From Desulfolinea sp050305405 (GTDB lineage Bacteria > Chloroflexota > Anaerolineae > Anaerolineales > Villigracilaceae), in the NCBI GenBank assembly GCA_050305405.1, contig JBNLFG010000019.1:8560-72559 (forward strand): a stretch of DNA of 64,000 bases, read 5' to 3'. The notes beneath the pieces were generated by a model, which saw nothing but the letters and a program-made list of their open reading frames with translations, had not been told where the DNA came from and made no database searches. A program made the position numbers and the translations under genes. Below, in pieces: positions 1 to 9,134 of this stretch; position 1 is the first letter of the stretch; each line of letters starts with the position of its first letter.

Positions 1-2458
1 CGACCATGTCAGTATAGTGTTGATGTCCGGCATGACCGGATTCGCCGGTGGTGTGAACAGTGAGTGAATTGTCGAGATCGCTCAGGTCAACGATCATGCG
101 CATGGAGGGCAGCCAATCGACTTCGTAGCTTTCGTAAGTCGTCCAGCCGGTGGCATTGACAATACTCTCGCCGCCTGCGGTTGGATAGGGGCCGCGATTG
201 AAAAGGTTTTCGATTAGTGCGACGCCAGAATTACCGAGCGTGGAGTTTCTAAAGGTGGCGGTGTGGATATCACCCCATGCCCAGTCGTTGCGGTTTTTGC
301 CGTAGTCGCTTTCCATTTCTTTGACGGCGGCAGCAAATGCGGCGGCGAAAATATCGTCGCGAGTTTCGCCGGTGTCGGTGCTTTTGTCATCCCAGAAGGA
401 ATTGTCCGGTTCCTGGGTGATGTTGCGCATGACTTCGAACCAGCGTGAGCCGCCCGCTGCCATGTAGTCTTCAGGAAGATCGTCATCGAAAGTTAGGGCA
501 AGAACGTGTTTCCAGTAGGCGGCGAAGAGGGCGGCGGGGGCCGAATCCATGTCGGTTTGGCGGTTCCAAGCTGAAATCCAGGAGCGCATCTCGATGAGAT
601 GATTATCCGAGAGCGGCACATCCATCAGGAGCGGAATCAGCGTCTCGGCGTTCAGATCCATCCCATCCCCCTGCATTTTTTGAATATCAGCGATGCTGAA
701 TTTGCCATCTTGCGCTTCGAGCATATCGACAATGCGTTGGGCGCGGTAGCCGTAGGCCCAGTCGTAGGTGATGTGATATGGGTAGTCCCAGGGGCTGACA
801 CGGTTGTTGGCGGTGGCGATGTAGCCGGACTCAGGGTTGACGACGTAGGGCAGCTCCTCGAAGGGAATGTAGCCTGTCCAGGCGTATTCGTCCGTCCAGC
901 CGGGGACGGGGTAACGCCCATCGCCGTTGGCACGAATCGGCACACGTCCCGGCATCTGATAGGCGATGTTTCCTTCGATGTCGGCGTAGATCAGGTTTTG
1001 CGCCGGGACGTGGAATTTGCTGGCGGCTTCGCGGAACTCTTCCCAGTTACTGGCATTGTTGAAGCCCCAAATGGCATCAAAAACAGAGCCGGGTTCGAGC
1101 GCTGTCCAGCCAAGGGCTACGACATAGTTTTCGGGCAGGTCGATGCCCGCTTTGTCTTTGAAGGCTTCTTGATCGTCTTCAAGGTCAGTGTCTTTGAGTG
1201 CGCCGTAAGTGTCGGAGATAACCGGCCCATGGCGTGTGCTGCGGACAGTGATCTCAACCGGATCGCCGCCGCCGACATTGATCGTTTCGATGCGGGTTTC
1301 AAAATCAACCCATTCGCCGTTAACTTCGTACTGATTGGGGTTGGCCGGATTAACTTTTTCGATGAAAAGATCCATTACATCGGGGCCTGTGTTGGTAAAA
1401 CCCCAGGCCACATTTGCATTATGACCGATGACGACACCGGGGACACCAGCGAAGGAAAAGCCGCTTGATTCGTAAGGGCAGGCTTCGCTGACGGGCATAC
1501 AATGCAGGTCAATTTGGTGCCAGATAGATGGCATCTGGATGCCCAAATGCGGATCGTTGGCGAGTAGCGGCATACCGCTCTCGGTGCGTGAGCCGGAAAC
1601 GACCCACGAGTTGGACCCGATGCCTGATCCCGCTGGGCCAAGCACGCCATCGAGCAGCGTAAAATTGGCAGAAACAATATCCAGGCTGGCATTTGCTGCA
1701 CTGAGCAGCGTTTGCGTCTCCTGTGAAGCGGACGCCGCTACCACCTCGCCCCCAATCTCCGATACGATGACGGGATGGTCTTCGGGGTAGGGCGGGGAAA
1801 TGACATCAATTTGCTCGGCCGTCAGTGTTTTGAGCAAGATGGCACGCTCGATCTCGGCGTTCATATTGCCGCGTAAATCCCATGCCATGGCTTTGCCCCA
1901 AGTGAGCGAGTTGACGGGCGTCCACGGGGCGGGGACGTAATCTGCGTTGAGCAGGGCGAGCACGCCATATTCGAGGCTGAGTTCCGTGCCGCTGCGCCCA
2001 TCGAGATAGGCGTTTACGCCAGCGGCGTAGGCATCCAGCATCAGTTTGGAATCGCCAGTAGCGGTGGCGTATTCTGCTTCTGCGGTCTGTTTCCAGCCTA
2101 ATGTGCGCAGGAAGGCATCCGTCTCAACTTGGGCGCTGCCGAACATCTCAGAGAGTGTCCCTGAGCCGATATGACGCCAGGCATCCATTTGCCAGAAGCG
2201 ATCCTGAGCTTGGATAAAGCCCTGCGCCATGAAGAGATCGTGCAAGGTGCTGGCGTAGATGTGCGGGATGCCCATCTCGTCACGGTGAACAGTGACCGGG
2301 GCATCTAAGCCCGCAATCGTAATCTCACCTTCGACTTGTGGGAAGGATAAGGGAGTATTGGTTTTGACCCAGTTTTTATAAAAGAGGGTACCTCCCGAAC
2401 CCAGAACAAGCAAAACAACAATCAAACCGATTAAAAAATTACGTAACTTTAAAGACAT
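1..2458 (-). CDS. Penicillin acylase family protein (3' end outside window)
   Basis: Family members are Ntn-hydrolases that cleave amide bonds, as in beta-lactam or acyl-homoserine-lactone acylases, and act outside the cytoplasm after self-cleavage into two chains. An ATG at 2458 opens a frame that stays open to the left edge (819 codons). Residues 5-25 form a signal anchor. 'HRDEMGIPHIYA' near residue 58 is the typical start of the alpha chain. 'GIGSNSWVVSG' gives the beta-chain nucleophile Ser282, with 'LLANDPHLG' following. The last visible residues ('TTGESGHAGHQHYTD') match the region shortly before the family's C-terminus, so probably only a few dozen residues are missing. An AGGAG-like site (minus strand of 2461-2465) precedes the ATG. 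Substrate cannot be told from sequence. Confidence 0.92.
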   Translation of the reverse strand, partial: MSLKLRNFLIGLIVVLLVLGSGGTLFYKNWVKTNTPLSFPQVEGEITIAGLDAPVTVHRDEMGIPHIYASTLHDLFMAQGFIQAQDRFWQMDAWRHIGSGTLSEMFGSAQVETDAFLRTLGWKQTAEAEYATATGDSKLMLDAYAAGVNAYLDGRSGTELSLEYGVLALLNADYVPAPWTPVNSLTWGKAMAWDLRGNMNAEIERAILLKTLTAEQIDVISPPYPEDHPVIVSEIGGEVVAASASQETQTLLSAANASLDIVSANFTLLDGVLGPAGSGIGSNSWVVSGSRTESGMPLLANDPHLGIQMPSIWHQIDLHCMPVSEACPYESSGFSFAGVPGVVIGHNANVAWGFTNTGPDVMDLFIEKVNPANPNQYEVNGEWVDFETRIETINVGGGDPVEITVRSTRHGPVISDTYGALKDTDLEDDQEAFKDKAGIDLPENYVVALGWTALEPGSVFDAIWGFNNASNWEEFREAASKFHVPAQNLIYADIEGNIAYQMPGRVPIRANGDGRYPVPGWTDEYAWTGYIPFEELPYVVNPESGYIATANNRVSPWDYPYHITYDWAYGYRAQRIVDMLEAQDGKFSIADIQKMQGDGMDLNAETLIPLLMDVPLSDNHLIEMRSWISAWNRQTDMDSAPAALFAAYWKHVLALTFDDDLPEDYMAAGGSRWFEVMRNITQEPDNSFWDDKSTDTGETRDDIFAAAFAAAVKEMESDYGKNRNDWAWGDIHTATFRNSTLGNSGVALIENLFNRGPYPTAGGESIVNATGWTTYESYEVDWLPSMRMIVDLSDLDNSLTVHTTGESGHAGHQHYTDMV

Positions 2459-2656
2459 ATCTCCTCCGATTGGCGAATTGGTTCGGCTATTATACCGACA
2501 CTTTTGTGTATTGATGAAAATAAAAACACAATCTTTGCTGGATGGTTTTGCATTCAAAAAAATAAGTGTCTATCATATGAGAATATGGGGTTATTTTGAA
2601 TTCTTGGCGTAATTTTTCCCCTGCATTTTTAGATGGTCTGGGTATTAGCCTTTGGG

Positions 2657-2662
2657 TATAAT
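2657..2662 (+). promoter_or_regulatory. Probable -10 box for the SH3 lipoprotein gene
   Basis: A perfect TATAAT lies 35 bases before the ATG of the lipoprotein gene, in an AT-rich 239-base gap between divergent genes. No good -35 hexamer is visible 17 bases upstream. GGTATAAT also occurs upstream of the 37381 gene, which supports a shared promoter style. Nothing else is recognised in 2459-2697. Confidence 0.4.
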
Positions 2663-2697
2663 CAACATGCGATTAAGTTTTGGAATTTGGAGTGAGA

Positions 2698-3462
2698 ATG
2701 AAAGCAAAAAAACGACTGGTTTACTTGTTTGTGCTGATAGTTTTATTGACCGCATGTGCCCCGTCACCAACGCAGGACCCGGGCCTGATTTATACCGTTG
2801 TTGCCAGCACCCAGACGGCTGCAGCTTGGCAAACGCAGATGGCAGAAGCCTCTTTTTCAAAAACCCCGACGCAGGCGACTCTCCGCCCAACGTTTACCCC
2901 TTTCCCCACAATGACCTCGTTTGTTTATCAGGTAACGGCTAGCCCAACTTTAACGCCGACTGCATCTGCAACAAGCACGCCGCCGATTTTAACCAATTGG
3001 CCTGATTGGAAAACGGGCGAAGTCGTCGTAATGCCAAAGGGGTCTGGTGAGAATATTGGCACGAATAAGAGATTCAGAATTCTGGTTGGGGTGCAGGTAC
3101 TAATAACACGTCATCATGGTGTGAAATTACGCGCCGTTCCCAACAAAGCTATGGATGGCCCTATGGAGGAAGAAGGATCGGCTTTGACGTTAACCGGCAT
3201 TATGAATAAAAATAATGAGTATGGTTGGTTTTTTGCGCAAGTAAGGGCTGTGAATGGTCAGACCTACTGGGTAGGTGGATCAGACGGGGAGGATACAGAT
3301 CCACGCCGGTCTTTTGAGTTTTATTATCCTCATTTGACAACTTCACCAACACCCTCTCCTTCGGCCACAGCAACCGCTTCGCCGACTTCTCTCAATACGC
3401 CGACAGAAACAGCAACGGAGACCATGTCCCCATTCGAAGAAACGCTAACCCCAACCCCATAA
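2698..3462 (+). CDS. Secreted lipoprotein with SH3-like domain and Thr/Pro linkers
   Basis: The N-terminus is basic (MKAKKR), followed by a hydrophobic helix and the lipobox LTAC, so it should be a membrane-anchored lipoprotein outside the cytoplasm. A Thr/Pro/Ala linker (TPTQATLRPTFTPFPT and similar) leads to a globular part of roughly 110 residues containing 'VKLRAVPNKAM' and 'WFFAQVRAVNGQTYWV', which resembles a bacterial SH3 fold. A second TPxPSPS tail ends the protein. The ATG at 2698 is chosen over an upstream TTG at 2680 because GGAG (2689-2692) is suitably placed for it. Function unknown; such proteins are common in Chloroflexota and may bind cell-surface glycans or proteins. Confidence 0.8.
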   Translation: MKAKKRLVYLFVLIVLLTACAPSPTQDPGLIYTVVASTQTAAAWQTQMAEASFSKTPTQATLRPTFTPFPTMTSFVYQVTASPTLTPTASATSTPPILTNWPDWKTGEVVVMPKGSGENIGTNKRFRILVGVQVLITRHHGVKLRAVPNKAMDGPMEEEGSALTLTGIMNKNNEYGWFFAQVRAVNGQTYWVGGSDGEDTDPRRSFEFYYPHLTTSPTPSPSATATASPTSLNTPTETATETMSPFEETLTPTP

Positions 3463-3467
3463 AAAGC

Positions 3468-3498
3468 AAAAGGGCTGCTCAACTGAGCAGCCCTTTTT
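3468..3498. terminator. Bidirectional intrinsic terminator
   Basis: A 13-bp perfect stem (AAAAGGGCTGCTC / GAGCAGCCCTTTT) with a 4-base AACT loop is flanked by A-runs and T-runs. It sits in the 43-base gap between the convergent genes ending at 3462 and 3506 and can serve both. Confidence 0.93.
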
Positions 3499-3505
3499 GT
3501 GTATG

Positions 3506-6013
3506 CTATTGCGCTATACCTAAAAAGCGTGGGTACCAATACCAGAGCAGATCGGCAGCTGGTTTTCCAAATACAGATGCAGATTTGTCGCGCAGCATGG
3601 CGGGGGGATAGTAGCCACGACTGACAACGCCGTCAATCCATGAACGCCCATTGATGGCGTTGAAAATTGATTCGTATGCATCTGTCTGTGCGAGCAGATT
3701 CAAGCCGACGGATGGGATGTCTGCTTCCGGGCGATTGAGCTCTGTCCAGTCAAGACAACCTCCTGATGGATCGGCGACGCAGGCGGTTTTTGCGCCTGTT
3801 GCGGAAGGGAATGCCAGGCCGAGAATGATTTTCTTTTCAATATTGGCTTGATAAGGGGAGATTTCTTCATCCAGCAAGCGGATGGCTTCAGTGGTCATTG
3901 TTTCTTTGCTTGCCAACGAATCATTACTTAAGGGGGCATTCCAGAGCAGATAGACGCCGTCCATGTTTTTGATGAAGGTTGGGGCGCTATCAAGGCTGCC
4001 GGGCGTATAGGGAAGAGCCCACCAAATTTCACCAGTGAAGTGTGTGCGCACATCATTGATGATATTACTCCAGCGCAGCTCGGCGTCGGCTGGGACGCTG
4101 GAAGGCTGCCCATCAGCGAGCAATCCGTTTTGCATAGCGGGAGCAAGCCACTCTCCGCCAAGAACCAGCGCACGCGCATTATTTTGAGCGGCAATATCTG
4201 CATAGTGCAGCGCAAACTGATGGTAACGATCAAACCATTCATTCCACCAGCCAAAGTCGCGCGGTGCGCTCATCCACCAATCATCAGCAGATGCGGGGAA
4301 ATGTGGTGTCGGGAAGAGGGCGATATTCAGATCAAGTGCGTTGGCTTGCTGCATCATAAGCTCAACATCACCCAAAAGCGGATCGCTCCCCGGTTGTGCT
4401 GAAAAGGTGAGCGGTTGGGTGCGTAAGAAACTCCAGCTAGGGGTCAGAAAAACCCAACTTGCATGTAGCGCAGAGACATTTTGCAGCGCCTGTGATGTGA
4501 AGCTGGTCCAGTTTGGCGCGTAGTTGGATTGAAATTCAATGCCGGTCAAAAAATCGGCGTTACCAGCCTGAATGGATGCTGCAACAAGCGTGTAGGGTTC
4601 GTTATTATCGAGCCACGCCCAATTGGTGATGGTGTCGCGGATGTCTTGCGGCGCAAGGCTGGCTGCTATTTGTCGTCCGGCAGTGGCATTGCCCATCGTG
4701 GCAACATCATCTGCGCTGCCGCATTGTGCGTTGCGGCAATAGCGATAGCCAAAGCTGCTTATCACATCGAGCGGGCCATAGAGTTTGTATGTCCAGCGGT
4801 TATTGCCCATCGACCACATCGGGATCGGTTCTGTCCACGCGTAGGGCGAGAACTGGATGTAGATGACGTCTCCGGCTGGAGTATTGGTTGGGACATTGAC
4901 ATCGAAAACAATCGGGGAGGAGGGGCCTGCTTGCCATGTTTCGACAGTTTCCTCGACGACGATATCTGATTCCGGTACCACCAGCCGACGAAGCTGATGT
5001 TCCCCCGTGGATTTATGCTCTGCATTCCAGAATCCGTCGCCAAGGGTATATTTATAACGCAGGTCTGTGCCAACGGGAAGTTGTATTGTGATGCTGTAGC
5101 GCCCATCCCCTACGTGATTCATTATTGGCATCCGGTCTGCAATCGCGCTAAAGCCGCCGCGCAAGTCGCCAAATGTATTGCCAAGTTGCAGGATGTTGCC
5201 TGCGAGACGCACAGGAGCGCCCTGAACGGTATTATCAGGTGTATTGACAACAAAGGTCACGTTAACGAGCGCAGCGGGCGCGACGTGGATTTGTACAGGT
5301 GTGATTAGACCTGCTTCGACCTGTGCGCCTTGCTGGAAGGGCTGGTGTGAGCCATCCAGCGCATATGCGTTGAGCAAGTGTAAGCCGGGCAGAACACCTT
5401 CAAGGTAGAAATGCCCGGATGCGTCGCTCATGGTTTGTACGCCGCCTGCGCTGATGAGCAGATTGGGAATTGCTTCTCCACTCACGGCATCGATGGCCAA
5501 GCCTTGAATATGGCCGGTTGGCCCGCTGTAATTTAGCCCTGTCCAACTGGTTACAGCATCTTCAACGGTACTGGTGCCGTCAACTTTAAAAATGCGGTAG
5601 CGAACGGGCAAATTGTCGCTGGTGGTTTCCTGAGCGCGAGTGTTGCCTGCGATCTGATAACGATATTTAATTACAGCGTTGATGGGCAGTGGTAGGGAGA
5701 CGTGGTAAGTCTGCGCATCCAATGCTTGAAGGGGATAGTCCGTTGTATTAAGAGCGAGGCCGGTTACTTCATCCAGCAGACTGATGGCAAGAATCTCCCC
5801 TTGCGCGAGCGGGGCAGGGATGTGAACCGTGAAGCTGACTTCCGCCGAGGGCACAGGGGTGGATGCTGGCTGTGCGGTATCCCCACTTGCTTGTGTTGGA
5901 GCTGTGCCGTTATTGCCGATATCCAGCAATGAAAAGGTGCAAGCGGGGCCACTGAAGAGCAGCGCCGCGATGAAACTGAAAATAGCAAATTTGGATATAG
6001 TTGTTTTTTGCAT
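3506..6013 (-). CDS. Large secreted lipoprotein: carboxypeptidase-regulatory-like and CBM20-like modules plus glycosidase-like barrel
   Basis: 835 residues. The N-terminal hydrophobic segment ends in 'LFSGPAC', a plausible lipobox. Residues about 165-240 look like a carboxypeptidase regulatory-like beta domain ('IQGLAIDAVSGEAIPNLLIS'). Two beta-sandwich modules ('KYRYQIAG', 'RYKYTLGDGFWNAE') resemble CBM20/starch-binding folds. The C-terminal half ('TGIEFQSNYAPNW', 'ARALVLGGEWLAPA') resembles the catalytic barrel of GH113-like or uncharacterised glycoside hydrolases. It is the last gene of the leftward fabG-tat block, 33 bases after tatC. Polysaccharide binding or hydrolysis on the cell surface is an inference; the substrate is unknown. 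Confidence 0.75.
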   Translation of the reverse strand: MQKTTISKFAIFSFIAALLFSGPACTFSLLDIGNNGTAPTQASGDTAQPASTPVPSAEVSFTVHIPAPLAQGEILAISLLDEVTGLALNTTDYPLQALDAQTYHVSLPLPINAVIKYRYQIAGNTRAQETTSDNLPVRYRIFKVDGTSTVEDAVTSWTGLNYSGPTGHIQGLAIDAVSGEAIPNLLISAGGVQTMSDASGHFYLEGVLPGLHLLNAYALDGSHQPFQQGAQVEAGLITPVQIHVAPAALVNVTFVVNTPDNTVQGAPVRLAGNILQLGNTFGDLRGGFSAIADRMPIMNHVGDGRYSITIQLPVGTDLRYKYTLGDGFWNAEHKSTGEHQLRRLVVPESDIVVEETVETWQAGPSSPIVFDVNVPTNTPAGDVIYIQFSPYAWTEPIPMWSMGNNRWTYKLYGPLDVISSFGYRYCRNAQCGSADDVATMGNATAGRQIAASLAPQDIRDTITNWAWLDNNEPYTLVAASIQAGNADFLTGIEFQSNYAPNWTSFTSQALQNVSALHASWVFLTPSWSFLRTQPLTFSAQPGSDPLLGDVELMMQQANALDLNIALFPTPHFPASADDWWMSAPRDFGWWNEWFDRYHQFALHYADIAAQNNARALVLGGEWLAPAMQNGLLADGQPSSVPADAELRWSNIINDVRTHFTGEIWWALPYTPGSLDSAPTFIKNMDGVYLLWNAPLSNDSLASKETMTTEAIRLLDEEISPYQANIEKKIILGLAFPSATGAKTACVADPSGGCLDWTELNRPEADIPSVGLNLLAQTDAYESIFNAINGRSWIDGVVSRGYYPPAMLRDKSASVFGKPAADLLWYWYPRFLGIAQ

Positions 6014-6046
6014 AGGATTTCCCTTACCTGATTTTATGGAGAGGGT

Positions 6047-6937
6047 TTAGATTTTTGCTAGGGTCTTATTGCGGTTACGATAAGCGATATAGCTCAAGCC
6101 AATGCTGAAAAAATAGAGCAAGGACATGGGCAGCATCACGAGTGCCATGTTGATGGGGTCGACGGTGGGGGTGATGGCGGCCGCCAAAATGGAGATGATG
6201 ACCATGGCCAAACGCCACTGTTCTTTGAGCACCTTTGGCTTGACGATACCGACAGCACTGAGTACATAAATTACTAAAGGAAATTCAAAGGCGATACCGA
6301 TCCAGAACATTACGCCAAGGAGAAAGCTGAAATAGGATGCAGGGCGCAAAGCAGCCTGGATGCCCATGAAATTGAGTAGGAAGGGTAATGCGGCGGGCAT
6401 CATCACATAATAGGAGAAGGCCGCGCCAGCAATAAAAAGTAAGGTTGCCAGTGGGATGCCGATCAATCCGAATTTTTTAGAAGCCGGTTTCAAGCCCGGG
6501 GCGAGGAAAAACCAAAATTCAAAAGCAATATAAGGCAAGGCGATGATGATGCCGCTCATTAGAGCAACACGCATAAAGACACCGATCGACTCTGTTACTT
6601 CAATGGCGCGCAGCGCTTCCAACCCGCCGACTGGCTGGGAGAGATAGTCGATCAGTTTTTGTGTGAAAGCAAATGAGATCGCAACCGTGATTGCAACCGA
6701 GAGTAGCATACGGAAAAGATGCCTGCGTAGCACTTCGATGTGATCGAAAATGGAAGCCCGCGCTTCCTTGGATTGAAAGGCCGCTACCGTGGCATCAATA
6801 AGCGGAGTATCGTCCGGGTCTTCGTTCAGGAAGGCGCGTAATTTCTTGATCCCTCGAAAGGGAGCGTTTAGGATAAACCAGACGAAACGAAAGGGCGCTG
6901 TGATGATGCCCCATAGTTTTTTGAAGAATTTACGCAT
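6047..6937 (-). CDS. tatC: Sec-independent protein translocase TatC
   Basis: TatC is the multi-spanning receptor of the twin-arginine pathway that exports folded proteins. The 296-residue product has a basic N-terminal extension of about 60 residues, then the family core from 'SIFDHIEVLRRHLFRML', a loop 'ALRAIEVTESIGVFMRVAL' and 'IALPYIAFEFWFFLAPGLKPASKK', with about six membrane helices and the late motif 'AAITPTVDPINM'. It overlaps the end of tatA by 8 bases, so the two are probably translationally coupled. The N-terminal extension is longer than in E. coli TatC. Confidence 0.97.
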   Translation of the reverse strand: MRKFFKKLWGIITAPFRFVWFILNAPFRGIKKLRAFLNEDPDDTPLIDATVAAFQSKEARASIFDHIEVLRRHLFRMLLSVAITVAISFAFTQKLIDYLSQPVGGLEALRAIEVTESIGVFMRVALMSGIIIALPYIAFEFWFFLAPGLKPASKKFGLIGIPLATLLFIAGAAFSYYVMMPAALPFLLNFMGIQAALRPASYFSFLLGVMFWIGIAFEFPLVIYVLSAVGIVKPKVLKEQWRLAMVIISILAAAITPTVDPINMALVMLPMSLLYFFSIGLSYIAYRNRNKTLAKI

Positions 6938-7370
6938 TGTCGTTTTCTATGAAATCAGAGTCAGTGGGGGAGTTGAGAACAGGGCCAGTATCCGCTTTTG
7001 GTGCGGGCGCAGGTTTATCGTCCACGGGCGGGGCGATGCTGTTGTCAGAAGCGGGACGGGATACAGGTTTCCCTGTCCACGCGCCAAAGTCATCTTTGGG
7101 CAGGGTCACCTTGATGTCTTTGTTGCGAAATTGATCAAATTCTTGAGCTTCAGGAATAATTTCGCCTGCTTCGCGCATGAGTTGGTTGGGCAGCGTTTTA
7201 AGTTTGCGTGAGGCGTCTTTGATGCTGCGCCATTCATCCGACATGACTACTTTTCGCATCCAGGAACCGATGGTTTTGCCTGCTTTTTGCATGTCTCTGG
7301 GGCCTAGCACGATTAGGGCGATGACGATAATGAAGACAAGTTCTGGTGCGCCGATACCAAGAATATCCAT
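6930..7370 (-). CDS. tatA: Twin-arginine translocase subunit TatA/TatB
   Basis: The pore-forming or receptor subunit has one N-terminal membrane helix ('GIGAPELVFIIVIALIVLGP'), the conserved Gly-Pro hinge (GPRDMQKAGKTIGSW) and an amphipathic helix. The remaining roughly 80 residues are charged and Pro/Ala-rich. At 146 residues it is nearer TatB in length, but with only one such gene visible it may do both jobs. It lies between nusB (3-base gap) and tatC (8-base overlap). Confidence 0.93.
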   Translation of the reverse strand: MDILGIGAPELVFIIVIALIVLGPRDMQKAGKTIGSWMRKVVMSDEWRSIKDASRKLKTLPNQLMREAGEIIPEAQEFDQFRNKDIKVTLPKDDFGAWTGKPVSRPASDNSIAPPVDDKPAPAPKADTGPVLNSPTDSDFIENDNA

Positions 7371-7373
7371 GAA

Positions 7374-7814
7374 TTAGCCTTTGATGCTTGCCTGAATGGA
7401 TTGAAGGATTTCGTTTTGATGTTTGGCAAGGCTGCCCAGGACGCCGTTGACAAAACTGGGGGCCGCATCGGAGCCGTAGAGCTTGGCTAATTCAACGGCT
7501 TCGTTAATGGCAACTTTGACCGGGGTTTCCTTGTCGATGCCAAACTCCCAAAATGCAATTCGCAGGATGTTACGGTCGATGGGCGCAATTTGATCAAGAG
7601 GCCAATCGGGGGCGTATTTAGCGATAGCATTGTCGAGATTTTTAGTAATGGGGATGATGCCAAAGACGATCCTGCGCGCAAATTCTGCGAGGGTCTCTGT
7701 TAGGGGAGCCTCCTCCAGGCGCTCGGTGAAAACTTGTCCTGGGGGGTGGTTGCTCAAATCAACTTCGTAAAGTACTTGCAGAGCGAGACTGCGCGCTCTG
7801 GTGCGTTGCTTCAT
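7374..7814 (-). CDS. nusB: Transcription antitermination factor NusB
   Basis: NusB binds boxA RNA with S10 (NusE) to prevent premature termination in rRNA operons. The 146-residue protein begins 'KQRTRARSLALQVLYEVD' and carries the family C-terminal core 'PIDRNILRIAFWEFGI' and 'VAINEAVELAKLYGSDAAPSFVNGVLG'-type sequence, so it is complete. It lies 5 bases after the Asp23-family gene and 3 bases before tatA; an Asp23-nusB pair is a frequent arrangement in Gram-positive-like genomes. Confidence 0.97.
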   Translation of the reverse strand: MKQRTRARSLALQVLYEVDLSNHPPGQVFTERLEEAPLTETLAEFARRIVFGIIPITKNLDNAIAKYAPDWPLDQIAPIDRNILRIAFWEFGIDKETPVKVAINEAVELAKLYGSDAAPSFVNGVLGSLAKHQNEILQSIQASIKG

Positions 7815-7819
7815 GCAGC

Positions 7820-8176
7820 TTATGCCTCTTCTTCTAATTCGTAGGCGATGTTTTCAATATGAATATTAACTTCGGCTACGTCCATGCCGACCATTTCGGT
7901 GATAGCGCGGGTGACTTTTTGTTGAATGGTTCGGCTCACATCGCGGATGTTGATGCCGTTGTCGAGAACGATGTACATATCAGCGATGACAACATCATCT
8001 TCGATCTTGATGCGTACACCATCGCTGATGCCGCGCCCGAAAAGGCGGTTGACGCCGCCTGTGACAGGTGCCATCGCGTGGACGCCTGCTACTTTTAATG
8101 CCGCCATGCGCGCAATCTCGACAAGAACATCGGGTGCGACCGTTGTTTTTCCAGGGGGGCGGGTGTCTTGATCCAT
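7820..8176 (-). CDS. Asp23/Gls24 family envelope stress protein
   Basis: Asp23-family proteins are small acidic proteins that associate with the membrane or cell envelope under alkaline or envelope stress. The product (118 residues) shows the family signature: 'VLVEIARMAALKVAGVHAM', 'DGVRIKIEDDVVIADMYIV' and 'VSRTIQQKVTRAITEMVGM'. The ATG at 8176 is chosen because GGAG lies directly upstream; a longer open frame to 8221 lacks a ribosome site. It is followed 5 bases later by nusB. Confidence 0.92.
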   Translation of the reverse strand: MDQDTRPPGKTTVAPDVLVEIARMAALKVAGVHAMAPVTGGVNRLFGRGISDGVRIKIEDDVVIADMYIVLDNGINIRDVSRTIQQKVTRAITEMVGMDVAEVNIHIENIAYELEEEA

Positions 8177-8195
8177 CTTTTCTCCTTTTTCTAAG

Positions 8196-8222
8196 GTTGG
8201 GCAGAGATTTGCCCTGCCCAAC
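8196..8222. repeat. Short palindromic hairpin between fabG and the Asp23 gene
   Basis: A 9-bp perfect inverted repeat (GTTGGGCAG / CTGCCCAAC) has a 9-base loop and no following T-run in the leftward direction. It may be a REP-like palindrome or an RNA-stability element within the transcript rather than a true terminator. Confidence 0.55.
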
Positions 8223-8257
8223 CCGTTACTTATAACCTAAAACCTATGACTTGATTT

Positions 8258-9013
8258 CTACATCACCATCCCGCCGTCGACCTGTAAGGTCACGCCGGTA
8301 ATAAAAGATGATTCTTCGGCAGCGAGGAAGGCTACCGCATTCGCAATATCCTGCGGTTGACCGAAGCGTCCCATCGGGGTTAGTTTCATCGAAATATCTT
8401 TGATTTCTTCGGGTAGATCATGAGTCAAAACCGTTTCAATAAAGCCTGGAGCAACCGCGTTCACGGTGATGTTGCGGGAACCAAGTTCTTTCGCGAGCGC
8501 TTTGGTCAAGCCGATCATACCCGCCTTCGATGACGAATAATTTGCCTGCCCGGCTTGTCCAGTGACACCGGAAACCGAAGAAATATTGATAATGCGTCCA
8601 TAACGAGCTTTCATCATCGGGCGGGCAAGTGCCTGGGCGCAATTGAAAGCACCTTTTAGATTGATATTTAGCACCATATCCCAGTCTTCTTCCTTCATGC
8701 GCATAATCAGTCCGTCGCGGGTGATGCCAGCGTTATTGACCAAAATATCGACCTTGCCGAATTTATCAATGGCGCTTTTGACCATTGCTTTTACGCTTTC
8801 CTGATTTGAAACATCTGCCTCGATGGCGATGGCTTCAACGCCTGATTTTGCAGAGATCTCGTTTGCAGTTTCTTCTGCTAATTCCATGCGCAAATCGACG
8901 ACTGCAATATTTGCACCGCGTGCTGCCAGGGTTTCAGCAATCGCTTTTCCGATTCCGCGTGCGCTGCCTGTTACGATAGCAGTGCGCCCTTCTAACGATA
9001 AAAACTCACTCAT
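8258..9013 (-). CDS. fabG: 3-oxoacyl-[acyl-carrier-protein] reductase FabG (SDR)
   Basis: It reduces beta-ketoacyl-ACP with NADPH in fatty acid elongation. This is a classical short-chain dehydrogenase of 251 residues: cofactor motif TGSARGIG (residues 15-22), NNAG in 'VDILVNNAGITRDG', catalytic Ser in 'NISSVSGVTGQAGQANY' and the YxxxK pair (YSSSK), with the C-terminal 'ITGVTLQVDGGMVM' typical of FabG. Other SDR substrates cannot be excluded, although the whole sequence is FabG-like. It heads the leftward block; acpP is elsewhere in the window (44243). Confidence 0.92.
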   Translation of the reverse strand: MSEFLSLEGRTAIVTGSARGIGKAIAETLAARGANIAVVDLRMELAEETANEISAKSGVEAIAIEADVSNQESVKAMVKSAIDKFGKVDILVNNAGITRDGLIMRMKEEDWDMVLNINLKGAFNCAQALARPMMKARYGRIINISSVSGVTGQAGQANYSSSKAGMIGLTKALAKELGSRNITVNAVAPGFIETVLTHDLPEEIKDISMKLTPMGRFGQPQDIANAVAFLAAEESSFITGVTLQVDGGMVM

Positions 9014-9084
9014 TTTGATGCTCCTTTTAACTGAAAGAATTATACACCACCCTTAACACATCAATCCATTTTGGGTTGCAAGCT

Positions 9085-9122
9085 CCTCCCCTAAATCCCA
9101 TGCTTTTGGTATTTGGGGGAGG
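9085..9122 (-). terminator. Hairpin, probable terminator of the DUF1461-type gene
   Basis: CCTCCCCTAAAT (9085-9096) pairs with ATTTGGGGGAGG (9111-9122), with one G-T wobble and a loop of about 14 bases. It lies just downstream of the leftward membrane-protein gene ending at 9135. The following leftward sequence is only weakly T-rich. Confidence 0.55.
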
Positions 9123-9134
9123 CGGGGGTAGGGG

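Noticed and set aside
599..1468. A long open frame of 289 codons on the plus strand
   Set aside because: It lies wholly antisense to the penicillin acylase gene, whose motifs are unmistakable; it has no recognisable domain and starts without a ribosome site.
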